Below, in pieces: positions 35,201 to 43,382 of a stretch of 64,000 nt of DNA (position 1 is the first letter of the stretch; every line of letters begins with the position of its first letter). Position numbers and translations under genes: made by a program. This stretch comes from CAYUMU01 sp964445985 (GTDB lineage Bacteria > Planctomycetota > Planctomycetia > Pirellulales > S012-138). A model generated the notes under the pieces. The model was not told the DNA's origin. It did not search any database and saw only the letters and a list, made by a program, of their open reading frames with translations. The stretch is taken from assembly GCA_964445985.1 (NCBI GenBank), contig CAYUMU010000006.1:62001-126000 (forward strand), read 5' to 3'.

Positions 35201-36103
35201 TTAATTCGCGAGCGGATGGGCTCGCTCGTAAACGGCTCGCAGGTTGGCGGTGCTGACATGCGTGTAAATCTGGGTCGTGGTGAGGCTTTTGTGCCCTAGC
35301 AGTTCTTGCACGCTGCGAATATCGGCGCCGCGATCCAGCAAGTGGGTGGCGAAGCTGTGCCTTAGGGTGTGGGGGGTGGTCCGCTGATCCAGGCCGGAGG
35401 TTTTGAGGTGCTTTTCTAGCATGCGGCCCACGCTGCGGGTGGTGAGCCGGCGGCCGAAGCGATTGGTGAAGACGGGCGCGTCGCCGCTATCGGCCAAGGC
35501 CGGGTGCAACAGGCGATTGGAAAGCCAAGACCGGGCAGCCTTGGCGGCGAACGAGCCTAGCGGTCCGAGCCGTTCGCGTCTGCCTTTGCCGCGAATTCGC
35601 AGGATGCCAGCATCGAAGTCGATGTCGGAATCGTTGAGCCCTACCACTTCGCTCACGCGGAGGCCGGCGGAGTACATGGTTTCCAGGATGGCCCGATCGC
35701 GGAGGCCCATGGCGTTGGCGGCCGGGGGCGCTTCCAGCAGCTTTCCCAGTTCGTCGCTGCTTAAGAAGTGGGGCAGCGAGCGATGCTTGCGGGGGTTGCG
35801 GAGCGGCTTGGCCGGGTTTTCCTCGCACCAGCCTTCGCGATTGCCGAAGCGGAAAAAGCTGCGCAGCGAAGCGAGCCGCCTGGCAATGGTGCTTTTGGCG
35901 TAGCCTGCGTTGTGCAAGAAGGCCGAATACCCGCGGAGATCGAGCGTGGTGAGGTCGCCCGGCTCGGGCAGGTTGGCGCCGTACGATTCGGTGAGGTAAG
36001 CGCGCAAAATCTCCAGGTCTTCGCGGTAGCTTTTGAGCGTGAGGGGCGAGGCGTTGCGCTCCACCTGCAAGTACTGCAAGAACCGACGGATGGCCTCATT
36101 CAT
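35201..36103 (-). CDS. Tyrosine recombinase of the XerC/XerD type
   Basis: 300 residues, the usual Xer length. The N-terminal SAM-like domain (FLQYLQVERNASPLTLKSYRED) is followed by the catalytic domain with all expected residues: R149 (GLRVSE), K173 (RGKGRRER), H245 and R248 (HTLRHSFATHLL), H271 (LLGHKSLTTTQIY) and the nucleophile Y280. Xer recombinases resolve chromosome dimers at dif with FtsK. Whether this is XerC or XerD cannot be settled from one sequence. No integrated element surrounds it, which supports a housekeeping role. Confidence 0.93.
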   Translation of the reverse strand: MNEAIRRFLQYLQVERNASPLTLKSYREDLEILRAYLTESYGANLPEPGDLTTLDLRGYSAFLHNAGYAKSTIARRLASLRSFFRFGNREGWCEENPAKPLRNPRKHRSLPHFLSSDELGKLLEAPPAANAMGLRDRAILETMYSAGLRVSEVVGLNDSDIDFDAGILRIRGKGRRERLGPLGSFAAKAARSWLSNRLLHPALADSGDAPVFTNRFGRRLTTRSVGRMLEKHLKTSGLDQRTTPHTLRHSFATHLLDRGADIRSVQELLGHKSLTTTQIYTHVSTANLRAVYERAHPLAN

Positions 36104-36225
36104 GTTTCCAAGGGTTCCGTATTCGGGACCCGCGACCCAGTCTTTCGCGCTCGGCGGAAACCGCGAAACGGCCGTTCACCCGCGGCGGGGGACTCCGCCG
36201 CTGGCAGAGGAACGGCGCGTGAACA

Positions 36226-36471
36226 CTAGAACTGGTCGTCGTGATCCTTGGGCAAGGGCTGTTCGAACCTCGGGCGCGTGGTCTGCGGTTGGGCTTCTTG
36301 GCGAATTTTTTGACTGAGCACGGCGGCGTCGTACCAACTGAAGCTCAGTTCGGGGTTCGAGGCGTACCTTCCGAGCGTGCGGAGCGTTTCGGCGCGCGCG
36401 CCGTCGCTGTAGAGGAACACGTACCGCTCATTTCCCTTCACGAGAGCCAACACGTTAATATCCTGAGTCAC
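36226..36471 (-). CDS. Small planctomycete protein of unknown function
   Basis: 81 residues (MTQDINVLALVKGNERYVFL...). The N-terminal half has alternating hydrophobic residues (INVLALV, ERYVFLY), then RAETLRTLGRYASNPELSFS and WYDAAVLSQKIR, a helix. It looks like a compact cytoplasmic protein, and I believe similar proteins occur in other Pirellulales, though without known function. It lies 122 nt upstream of the recombinase gene on the same strand and may be co-transcribed with it. Confidence 0.7.
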   Translation of the reverse strand: MTQDINVLALVKGNERYVFLYSDGARAETLRTLGRYASNPELSFSWYDAAVLSQKIRQEAQPQTTRPRFEQPLPKDHDDQF

Positions 36472-36795
36472 AGCCTTCCCTCCCTCGTGTTGCCGCGGAT
36501 GTTCCTCGCGGGCCAGATCCCTTGGCCGGCGTTTGCGCCAGGCGTGTTACCGCCTGGACGTGTCGGGTTCTTGCCGCCGATGCACCATTCGCATGTGACT
36601 CTCAGCGCCTGGCCCGCCGGCTGCCGCCAACAGACTCTCCCGGAGAGAATCGGATGGACAGAAGCGGGGCTAAGCGACCAAGAGGGGTTCGCGGTTCCGC
36701 TTGCGAGAAGCGGGATGCGAACCGCACGAACGCTGGGTATTTGCGTCGGGGGCGGCCCGGGGAGATGTTGGTTCCAAACCGCGATCCCCCATGCT
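36472..36795. other. Intergenic, nothing recognised
   Basis: About 320 nt after the lipoprotein gene. A small hairpin-like TCTCCCGGAGAGA occurs near 36637, with no U-tract. Confidence 0.35.
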
Positions 36796-37809
36796 CTATC
36801 GGCTCTCCGGCCATTGCCACACCACTCGTGTTTTACCGGCTCCGCCACGGGCAGAAAGCATCTCGTATAGATGCAGCCTGCAACAGAAGCGGATGAAATC
36901 GTCGCTGACCTGCAAAAAAGCCTCAGCACCGGCAAAGTCTTCGGCGCCTCGTATCGATAAGTACTGTTTTAACGCCGCCAGCACGCGTGGATCGCTGCCG
37001 CTATAGGTGGCCACGTGGCGAATCACCGGTTGTAAGTTTTGTGTGAGTGGCGCCGGTTGTGGCGGAGCTGCCAGCGGCAAAGGGCAGTTCTCTCCGGGGT
37101 AGCCGGGCGGCGGGATCAACTGCACGTGCGAAGCCGAGAGGGTGCGATGGCTCTGGGGCGGTCCTTCCGGCCCTCCGGGGATCGGCAGCAGCTCGGGTGG
37201 TTGATCGGTTCGCTGAACCGGCATGGGCGCCGGCGGGGGTAGCGGCGAAATGGGAATCTTCTCGTAGTCGGGCGATTGCTGCTTGAGTGCCGCTCGGGCC
37301 GCCGCGAACTCGGCTTCGTGCACCAGCGCGGCGGGAATGCTCTCGGCGCCCGGTGTACCCCAGGGCAAACCGTAGCCGGCCGGAATGGGCTGATAGTAGG
37401 GGTTGGCCGCGTACCATTCCACCAGGAAGGCGCAGCGCGGCGGATAGTAAGGGTCGTAATCGGTGACGCCGCCGATCGCCACGGCGTCTACTTCCAAGAT
37501 TTGCGCCAAGGCGCGAACATCGGTGGCGTTGTTCATTTGCAGGCCGTACTGCTCGATCACCTGTTCCACCACGCCGACGGGCACCACCTCGAAGCCCTGA
37601 ATCTCTTGCAGCTCGCGGTAATAGCACTGCGCGAACTGCCGCCCATCGACCGCTGGCGTGGTGCTCAAGTTAAAGAACGGCGCGATGGCTACCTTGGTTA
37701 ATTGCGGGAAGGGGTTGAAGACCTTGGGCTCGAGCGCCGCCTTGGGCATCAACGAGCAGCCGCCCGACAGCAATGCCAGTACCGCGGTAATGGTCAAGCA
37801 AGCGCGCAC
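36796..37809 (-). CDS. Lipoprotein with CsgG/TolB-N-like core and Pro-rich region
   Basis: About 337 residues from a GTG at 37809, with GGAG about 10 nt upstream. The start VRACLTITAVLALLSGGC ends in a lipobox, so Cys18 would be lipidated. The next segment (LTKVAIAPFFNLSTTPAVDG, FAQCYYRELQEIQGFEVVPVG, QILEVDAVAIGGVTDYDPYYPP) has the fold pattern of CsgG/GNA1162-type periplasmic lipoproteins, in which a nucleotide-binding-like beta-alpha domain is used for outer-membrane assembly. The middle (residues about 180-270) is Pro-rich and probably disordered. The C-terminal helix pair (DPRVLAALKQYLSIRGAED) is unassigned. Homology is by pattern only. Confidence 0.65.
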   Translation of the reverse strand: MRACLTITAVLALLSGGCSLMPKAALEPKVFNPFPQLTKVAIAPFFNLSTTPAVDGRQFAQCYYRELQEIQGFEVVPVGVVEQVIEQYGLQMNNATDVRALAQILEVDAVAIGGVTDYDPYYPPRCAFLVEWYAANPYYQPIPAGYGLPWGTPGAESIPAALVHEAEFAAARAALKQQSPDYEKIPISPLPPPAPMPVQRTDQPPELLPIPGGPEGPPQSHRTLSASHVQLIPPPGYPGENCPLPLAAPPQPAPLTQNLQPVIRHVATYSGSDPRVLAALKQYLSIRGAEDFAGAEAFLQVSDDFIRFCCRLHLYEMLSARGGAGKTRVVWQWPESR

Positions 37810-37825
37810 CGCAAGTGTTCTCCAA

Positions 37826-37850
37826 GTAGGGCACGCACCCCGTGCGTACC
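37826..37850. repeat. Palindromic repeat, family 2 (copy 2)
   Basis: GTAGGGCACGCACCCCGTGC then GTACC, inverted relative to the copy at 22348. Confidence 0.6.
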
Positions 37851-37974
37851 ATCCGCGCCGATTCGTTGACAAACGCCAGGGCAGCCCATGCGCGCCCTCA
37901 CAATCCAAGTTATCGGCAAAGTCGGTGCGATTACTCCAGTTTGACTTTCCTGCCGGGGAGCTGGGGAAGAAGTG

Positions 37975-38076
37975 GGGAGTTCGGAATTCGGAGTTGAAGA
38001 GGGCGGTTCGGGTGGTTGTTGGTGGGGCAGGGCCGCTTTGGATTGCAAATTGAAAATTGCAAAATGCAAATTGGGG
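37975..38076 (+). repeat. Dispersed repeat, family 4 (copy 1)
   Basis: Ordered blocks GTTCGGAATTCGGAGTTGAA, GAGGGCGG, GGTGGTTG, GGGCCGCTTTGGATTGCAAA, TTGAAAATTGCAAAATGC. Copies at 39647, 40369, 42943 (same orientation) and 44866, 45679, 60063 (inverted, the last partial). Confidence 0.8.
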
Positions 38077-38110
38077 GAGGCCCTTGCTGACGCGGCGGGT
38101 TGGGAATGGG

Positions 38111-38269
38111 TTAGCGGCTGCGGGGTGGGTGGAGGTTCATGGGTTTGGGGTAGTCGAGGTCGTCATCGAGGTAGTCGTGCAGGCTGGGGATGCCTTCGTA
38201 GGGGTTGGGGTCGTCTTCGAATTCGGAGTGGGGGAGTTCGGAACAGAACAGCGGGCAAAGCACGGCCAA
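38111..38269 (-). CDS. Possible small acidic protein
   Basis: A 52-codon frame starting TTG at 38269 (GGGGAG 4 nt upstream) or GTG at 38263. It ends with an acidic, Tyr-rich tail (EGIPSLHDYLDDDLDYPKPM) whose codons favour C in third position, like real genes here. No ATG start, no recognised family. It lies between a family 4 repeat and the first heme-protein gene. It may be a small protein or a leftover gene fragment. Confidence 0.3.
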   Translation of the reverse strand: MAVLCPLFCSELPHSEFEDDPNPYEGIPSLHDYLDDDLDYPKPMNLHPPRSR

Positions 38270-38320
38270 TTCGCTCCCCAGCGTGTCAGTGAGGGAGTCG
38301 ATCGTGCATCAACCGCGGCC

Positions 38321-39484
38321 TTAGAAAGCCGGCGCGTCTGCCTTCCTCCGCGCGGCTGCATCAACCGGCACGAGCTCATAGCTGAAAGCCCCCAGCAGAT
38401 GGCCGTGCTGCACGTTGTGGCATTTCAAGCAGGTTTCGCTGGCCCGAATGGCTCCCAGCATGTGGAGGAGGTTGCCGTCAGCCTCGGTCACCAGGTTTTG
38501 ATCGCGACGAAGTTGCTCCACCGCGCTGGCTTCGAATGGGGTAACTGGCCGAGTTGGCATTTCGCGCAGCTCGTCCATGTTCGGCAAGTTCTCAGAAACA
38601 TAGACCCTGGGCCGTTCGTGCTTGAGCAGACTCACCAGTTCCAGCCGGTTGAGTTTCCACGCCGGTTCGCCGATCGCTTGTGATGAATCAAAACCATCCG
38701 TGAAACGATGGGCTTCAAAGCCCACGGTATGGTTCCTGTGCTTTGCATGGCCCAAGCGCTCGCCATCGAAGAAGTCGACAAGGCCCGCGCGGTGGAACTC
38801 CCACTGATCGAGCGCGCTCGGCGCGGGCTGGGAGTCTCCCGACGCCGAAGCCAAAGGAACGTAATCCCCGCTGGGCTGCGGAACAGGGTAACTGCGCGAC
38901 GGCCTGGTAAAATATCTGCCATCCATGCGAAACATCCGCCCTATGCCGAATCCTTGGACGTACATGAACTCGCGGACCACGCTCGTATGCATTGCATGCA
39001 GGTTTTCCCATCCGATTCGACGAAACCGAGAAGCTTTGAGTTCGCGCAGTTCGAGTTCGTCGAAGGGCTCGATGATCTCGGCCGGCAAGGGCGCGGTGGA
39101 CGTTTCCGCCACGGCATTTGCAGGCTCGTAGCTGAGCCGATCCGCGAGCGAGACGATGGGAATTTGCCTTTGAACTTCATTCCGTTCTTGGACTCCACCC
39201 AGGGCCAGCAACGCGGCAAACGTAAATGGAACCAGAAAACAGGCCGAGGCCCCCAAGACAGCCGTTCGCGGCCGGGGCTTGAGCCTTGTCCAAAACACGG
39301 CCAGCGCAAAGGTAAGCATGCTTTGTAACGCCAGCACGCCCGAAACGGAGAGCAGCCCCCAGAAGAACAGGCCGCCGCAACTTCCCATCAGGTTGACGTA
39401 CCGCCCACGCTCCGCCGCCCTCCAGGCAATGAGCACCAGCGCCAGGCAGGGAACCATGGTGATGAAGAAGTGAACCCATTCCAT
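38321..39484 (-). CDS. Membrane-anchored protein with C-terminal CxxCH heme site (paralog A)
   Basis: 387 residues from the ATG at 39484 (MEWVHFFITMVPCLALVLIA), with AAAGGG 8 nt upstream. Three N-terminal membrane segments are followed by LKPRPRTAVLG and a large extracytoplasmic domain. The C-terminal 80 residues are the most conserved among the paralogs: LNRLELVSLLKHERPRVYVS, LPNMDELREMPTRPVTPFE, NLVTEADGNLLHMLGAIRAS, then ETCLKCHNVQHGHLLGAFSYEL with a CxxCH c-type heme motif. A covalent mono-heme is therefore expected. It is transcribed opposite to paralogs B and C. Role unknown; redox sensing or electron transfer are guesses. Confidence 0.75.
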   Translation of the reverse strand: MEWVHFFITMVPCLALVLIAWRAAERGRYVNLMGSCGGLFFWGLLSVSGVLALQSMLTFALAVFWTRLKPRPRTAVLGASACFLVPFTFAALLALGGVQERNEVQRQIPIVSLADRLSYEPANAVAETSTAPLPAEIIEPFDELELRELKASRFRRIGWENLHAMHTSVVREFMYVQGFGIGRMFRMDGRYFTRPSRSYPVPQPSGDYVPLASASGDSQPAPSALDQWEFHRAGLVDFFDGERLGHAKHRNHTVGFEAHRFTDGFDSSQAIGEPAWKLNRLELVSLLKHERPRVYVSENLPNMDELREMPTRPVTPFEASAVEQLRRDQNLVTEADGNLLHMLGAIRASETCLKCHNVQHGHLLGAFSYELVPVDAAARRKADAPAF

Positions 39485-40110
39485 CGAACGGCCCTTTGCC
39501 TGAGTGATTCGTCGCAATCAGGAACTGCCCCGTTAGAGAAGCGAGTTCAGCGGGTGATAGGAGCAAGATACTGACTGATGGGGATGTGCCAAGCCTTGTT
39601 GATTGTATCCGAGAAAGTCGCCTTTTCCATCCAAGAGGGAAGGAGTTGGGAGTTCGGAGTTGAAGAGATGGTGGGGTTGATTTGGTGGGCAGGCCGGTTT
39701 GGATTGAAAAATGAAAATTGCAGATTGAGGATTTGAGAGGCTTCTTGAGGTGATGTTTTAGTTTCAGGCGGCAGTGTCTGGGGGGCGGGTTTGCGGTTTG
39801 TTGGGGGTTGGCGCGGGTTCACGGACGGGACGCGCGTGCCATGTCGTGCCGTGCGGGGACCAGTTTGGCGAATTTGCTTGTCGCCTGGGTTGGTGGAGGG
39901 TCTACTTTTTATGGAGGCTCGGTCGAGTCGGCCCAATTGCGGGGGGACGCCGATGGATGTGAAGTGGCGATAGCTTTCAGGGTGCAATGTGCCACAAATG
40001 TTAGGCGCGACCTATAGGTATTTTTTTCATTTTCTTGCCGGGCGCGGGTTTGCTGTTTTCATGGGCAGCTGGCTTCCGCGACAAATCTCTCTGGCGTGAA
40101 GGGTAGGCGC
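39485..40110. other. Intergenic between divergent heme-protein paralogs
   Basis: About 625 nt containing one family 4 repeat (39647-39740) and otherwise no recognised feature; promoters for both directions should lie here. Confidence 0.4.
39647..39740 (+). repeat. Dispersed repeat, family 4 (copy 2)
   Basis: GTTCGGAGTTGAAGAG, then GGCCGGTTTGGATTGAAAAA and TGAAAATTGCAGATTGAGG; more diverged than the other copies. Confidence 0.65.
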
Positions 40111-40396
40111 ATGGATCGGCTTTGGGCTTATCTGTTGATCACGATGGTTCCTGGCCTGGTGATGGTGACGCTGATCTGGCGGGCAGGGCAGCGGCAGCAG
40201 TATGGTTTGCTGCTGACTGGCTGCACGTTGCTGTTTGTGTGGGGCCTGGGGGACAGCTTCATGGGCGGCGATGTTGCAGAGCGTGCTGATGCTTGTGGTG
40301 GGGCTGTATTGGCTCCGGCTGAAGCCGCGGCCGCGCACGGCGCTGCTGTGGGGGGCGGCCGGCTTTTTGAATTCGGAATTTGGAATTCGGAGTTGA
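40111..40396 (+). pseudogene. Broken N-terminal copy of the CxxCH membrane protein family
   Basis: The ATG at 40111 begins MDRLWAYLLITMVPGLVMVT, clearly like paralog A. The frame is lost in the run GGGGG at 40248-40252: after one base is skipped the homologous sequence continues (MLQSVLMLVVGLYWLRLKPR then PRTALLWGAAGFL), as in paralog A LKPRPRTAVLG. At about 40362-40372 (GCCGGCTTTTTG) homology ends and a family 4 repeat begins. GCCGGCTTTTT also occurs at the 3' end of intact paralogs (encoding PAF-stop), so about 0.9 kb was probably lost by recombination at this short homology. It cannot make a functional heme protein. Confidence 0.75.
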
Positions 40397-40476
40397 AGAG
40401 GGCGGATTGGGTGGTTGTTTGGTTGGCTGGGCCGCTTTGGATTGAAAATTGAAAATTGCAAATTGAAAATTTGAGG
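40369..40476 (+). repeat. Dispersed repeat, family 4 (copy 3)
   Basis: GAATTCGGAGTTGAAGAGGG, GGGCCGCTTTGGATTGAAAA, TTGAAAATTGCAAATTGAAA blocks, ending just before paralog B. Confidence 0.8.
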
Positions 40477-40519
40477 AGGAGGGTGGTTGTTCGGGGGCTT
40501 GGGTGTTCGGGGAGACGTT

Positions 40520-41689
40520 ATGGCATTTCCACTGGCAGTGATGTTGGCGCTTGGTTTGCCGCTGGTGCTTTGCGCCTGGTGGCTGGCGCGGCGCGGGCGG
40601 TATGGGTCCGTTACCCCATTCTGTGGACTGTTGTTCTTGGTGAGCCTATTCATTGTCTCGTTGCCTAATCTGGCTCAGAGCGTTCTGACGTTTTTCCTGG
40701 CGCTGCTCTGGCTGGGGCTTCGCCCTCGAGCGAGCGTGGTCTTGACGGGGGCGTTGGTGGCGATTGCTGTGCCCCTTGGCATGTGGTGCATCGCGGCGTC
40801 ATCGGTCTCTGGCTATATCGATCGGCTGCGCGAGCGCTATCCCGTGGTGTCGCTGGCCGATCGACTCGCCTACGAAGCCGAGCGAGTGCCGACGGGGCCT
40901 TCGTTTGCGCCTAGGCCCCGGACTGTCGATCATGAAATGGCCATGGTGGAGGAATCGATCGAGTTTCGCGGATTGGCCAGGGCGATTGTTCTGGAAAGGC
41001 TGCACGATGATACTCTGGCCGATTTCTCTCGCGCGCCTGGATTTGGAGTCACGCGGACTTCCTACGTATTCCAGCGCTACACCCGCCGACGTGAGCCGGT
41101 GGGCGTCATATCGCAACCTTCAATCGATTACGTTCCGGAAGCAACCTCACCGCAGCCACCGCAAGGCCATTTGGCCGATACTCCGAAAAACACGCTGCAA
41201 CGACGCGACTTGTATCGGCAAAGCTTGACGAACTTCCTCGATGGCGAGGCGTTCGGTTTCGTGAAGGATATCGATACAACCGTCGGCTTTGAATCGCATC
41301 GGTTCACGCAAGAGTTCGACACGCGGCAAACCGTGGGCGAGCCGCCGTATCGGCTGGCGAGGTTAGAACTGGTGAGTTTGCTGAAGCATGAGCGGCCGGT
41401 GGTGTATGTTTCGGAGCATTTGCCGAACATGGATGAGCTGCGTGACGTGCCGACGCGGGCGTTGACGGCTTTTGAAGGCAAGTCGCTCGTGCGGTTGCGG
41501 CGGGATGAGAATTTGGTGACGGAGGACGCAGGGAATCTGCTGCACATGCTGGGGGCGGTTCGGGCGAGTGAGACTTGTATGAAGTGCCACAGCGTGCGGC
41601 GGGGGGAACTGCTGGGAGCGTTTAGTTATGAGTTGGTTCCGGCGGGTGGGGCGGCTCGGGCGACGGTGGAGGAGGGGCCGGCTTTTTAG
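40520..41689 (+). CDS. Membrane-anchored protein with C-terminal CxxCH heme site (paralog B)
   Basis: 389 residues from the ATG at 40520, with GGGGAG about 5 nt upstream. N-terminal helices (MAFPLAVMLALGLPLVLCAW, LFLVSLFIVSLPNLAQSVLT, VLTGALVAIAVPLGMWCIA) precede the soluble domain. The C-terminus repeats the family core: YRLARLELVSLLKHERPVVY, LPNMDELRDVPTRALTAFEG, NLLHMLGAVRASETCMKCHS (CxxCH) and GELLGAFSYELVPAGGAA. It is closest to paralog C, which follows 57 nt later on the same strand, so B and C are probably one operon. The central region (residues about 150-260) is much more variable than either end. Confidence 0.78.
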   Translation: MAFPLAVMLALGLPLVLCAWWLARRGRYGSVTPFCGLLFLVSLFIVSLPNLAQSVLTFFLALLWLGLRPRASVVLTGALVAIAVPLGMWCIAASSVSGYIDRLRERYPVVSLADRLAYEAERVPTGPSFAPRPRTVDHEMAMVEESIEFRGLARAIVLERLHDDTLADFSRAPGFGVTRTSYVFQRYTRRREPVGVISQPSIDYVPEATSPQPPQGHLADTPKNTLQRRDLYRQSLTNFLDGEAFGFVKDIDTTVGFESHRFTQEFDTRQTVGEPPYRLARLELVSLLKHERPVVYVSEHLPNMDELRDVPTRALTAFEGKSLVRLRRDENLVTEDAGNLLHMLGAVRASETCMKCHSVRRGELLGAFSYELVPAGGAARATVEEGPAF

Positions 41690-41746
41690 GGAGCGGCGAG
41701 CGCGGAGTGGCGGTGGCTCGAGTCACATGCGGTGTGGAGAAGACGA

Positions 41747-42922
41747 ATGGAGATTCTAATTCTAATGGCGCTCATGTCGGTGCTTGGCCTAGGGCTGGTG
41801 TATGGCTCCTGGTGGATGGCCCGGCGAGGGAGATATGGGGCTGTTACTCCCTTTTGTGTGTTGCTGTTCGTGGCTAGCGTCTTTACGGCTTGCCTGACGA
41901 CGCTTGCTCAGAGCTTCTTCACCTTTGTGCTGGCGCTGCTCTGGTTGTGGATCCGCCCTCGACCGAGTGTGGTTTTGGCGGGGGCTCTGTTGGCGATGTT
42001 GGGGCCTTTCTTGATCTGGCTAGGCAATGCACTCGCCATTGAGTCTTGGATTGCTCGGCTTCGACGGGAACACCCGATCCAGTCGTTGGCGGCGCGGCTG
42101 GACTACGAGACGAATTTGAAATCGAATCCGCAGATGAACGCTCCGCTGCCGGGGAAGGTCGAACAGCAATTGGTTGAATTGGAGACGGACATCAAGCACG
42201 GAGTTTCGGAGCGATGGATTTACCTGGCGACCTTGCACGATGAAAAATTGACGGGTTTCACGCGCGCTCCCGGGTTTGGGCTCCAGCGAACTCACGACGC
42301 TTTGTGGTTTGGTCCGCCCCCTCGCCCGCCTCGCGCGCCGATTGCCCAACCGAGCCCTGAATATGTTCCTGGCGTCGAAACGCGGGAGCCAGCGGATCAG
42401 CCAGCGGTAACTATTGAAACGAATAACTCGCGTGTTGCCGGATTGCATCTGCAGAGCCTGAAGAATTTCCTCGATGGACAGAGTTTCGGATATGTGGAAA
42501 GCGTGAACTACGCCGTGGGCTTTGAAGCCCATCACTTCAGTGGTTCATTCAACGCCACGCGTACGGTTGGCGATCCGCCGTATCGGCTGGCGAGGTTGGA
42601 ACTGGTGAGTTTGCTGAAGCATGACCGGCCGGTGGTTTATGTATCGGACAATTTGCCAAACATGGAGGAGCTGCGCGACGTGCCGACGCGGGATCTAGCC
42701 GCGTTTGAAGCCAAGGCACTGGCGCAACTGCGGCGGGATGAGAACCTGGTGACGGAGGACTCCGGCAACCGTTTGCACATGCTGGGGGCGATTCGGGCCA
42801 GTGAGACTTGTATGAAGTGCCACAGCGTGCGGCGGGGGGAATTGCTGGGAGCTTTTAGTTATGAGCTGGTTCCGGCGGGTGGAGCGGCGCGGGGGAAGGT
42901 GGAAGAGGAGCCGGCTTTTTGA
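41747..42922 (+). CDS. Membrane-anchored protein with C-terminal CxxCH heme site (paralog C)
   Basis: 391 residues from the ATG at 41747, with GGAGA about 7 nt upstream. Same plan as paralog B: membrane helices (MEILILMALMSVLGLGLVYG, VLLFVASVFTACLTTLAQSF, VVLAGALLAMLGPFLIWLG), variable middle, and C-terminal YRLARLELVSLLKHDRPVVY and ETCMKCHSVRRGELLGAFSY with the CxxCH heme motif. Nearly identical DNA in the last 300 nt of B and C points to recent tandem duplication or gene conversion, while the middle has diverged. A family 4 repeat begins 20 nt after its stop. Confidence 0.78.
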   Translation: MEILILMALMSVLGLGLVYGSWWMARRGRYGAVTPFCVLLFVASVFTACLTTLAQSFFTFVLALLWLWIRPRPSVVLAGALLAMLGPFLIWLGNALAIESWIARLRREHPIQSLAARLDYETNLKSNPQMNAPLPGKVEQQLVELETDIKHGVSERWIYLATLHDEKLTGFTRAPGFGLQRTHDALWFGPPPRPPRAPIAQPSPEYVPGVETREPADQPAVTIETNNSRVAGLHLQSLKNFLDGQSFGYVESVNYAVGFEAHHFSGSFNATRTVGDPPYRLARLELVSLLKHDRPVVYVSDNLPNMEELRDVPTRDLAAFEAKALAQLRRDENLVTEDSGNRLHMLGAIRASETCMKCHSVRRGELLGAFSYELVPAGGAARGKVEEEPAF

Positions 42923-42942
42923 GTTTGGAGTTTAACGAGGAA

Positions 42943-43063
42943 ATGCGGAGTGCGGAGTGCGGAGTGCGGAGTTGAAGAGGGCGGATCGGGTGGTTGTTTG
43001 GAGGGCTGGGCCGCTTTGGATTGCAAATTGAAAATTGCAAAATGCAAATTGAAAATTGGGGTG
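42943..43063 (+). repeat. Dispersed repeat, family 4 (copy 4)
   Basis: Three tandem GCGGAGT units (ATGCGGAGTGCGGAGTGCGG), then GTTGAAGAGGGCGG, GGGCCGCTTTGGATTGCAAA and TTGAAAATTGCAAAATGCAA. Confidence 0.8.
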
Positions 43064-43086
43064 GAGGGGGTTGCTCAAGGGCTTTG

Positions 43087-43113
43087 CATGCTTACGCCAC
43101 GGGCGTAAGCATG
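43087..43113. repeat. Palindromic repeat, family 1 (copy 3)
   Basis: CATGCTTACGCC ACG GGCGTAAGCATG; its tail GCATGGCACCC is duplicated around the element at 43120-43249. Confidence 0.75.
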
Positions 43114-43119
43114 GCACCC

Positions 43120-43249
43120 TACGCCGTTAACCTTATTGGTTTGGAGATTACGCAGTTTTCCGAGATTTCTCGGCAGCCAAGACCCCCTAAATTACAGGTC
43201 GATATAAACTATCGCGTAATTTGCGGTTAGAAAAAGGGTTAACGGCGTA
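43120..43249. mobile_element. 130-bp AT-rich MITE-like element
   Basis: Perfect 13-bp terminal inverted repeats (TACGCCGTTAACC at 43120-43132; GGTTAACGGCGTA at 43237-43249), flanked on both sides by the 11-bp direct repeat GCATGGCACCC (43109-43119 and 43250-43260). The interior is clearly AT-richer than the surroundings, has a small hairpin (CCGAGA-TT-TCTCGG) and no coding capacity. Confidence 0.65.
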
Positions 43250-43263
43250 GCATGGCACCCCGG

Positions 43264-43290
43264 CGGTACGCACGGCGTGCATACCCTACC
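43264..43290. repeat. Palindromic repeat, family 2 (copy 3)
   Basis: CGGTACGCACGGCGTGCATA then CCCTACC, a diverged copy of the 22348 sequence, about 95 nt upstream of the next gene. Confidence 0.55.
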
Positions 43291-43382
43291 GGCTCTCCGA
43301 ACTCTCCTCAGGGTAGGCCATTCTCCCCGGCGCGCTATAATGCGGCGTAGCTCCTTTTACTTCCTTCCGAGCGCTGCAGCCC

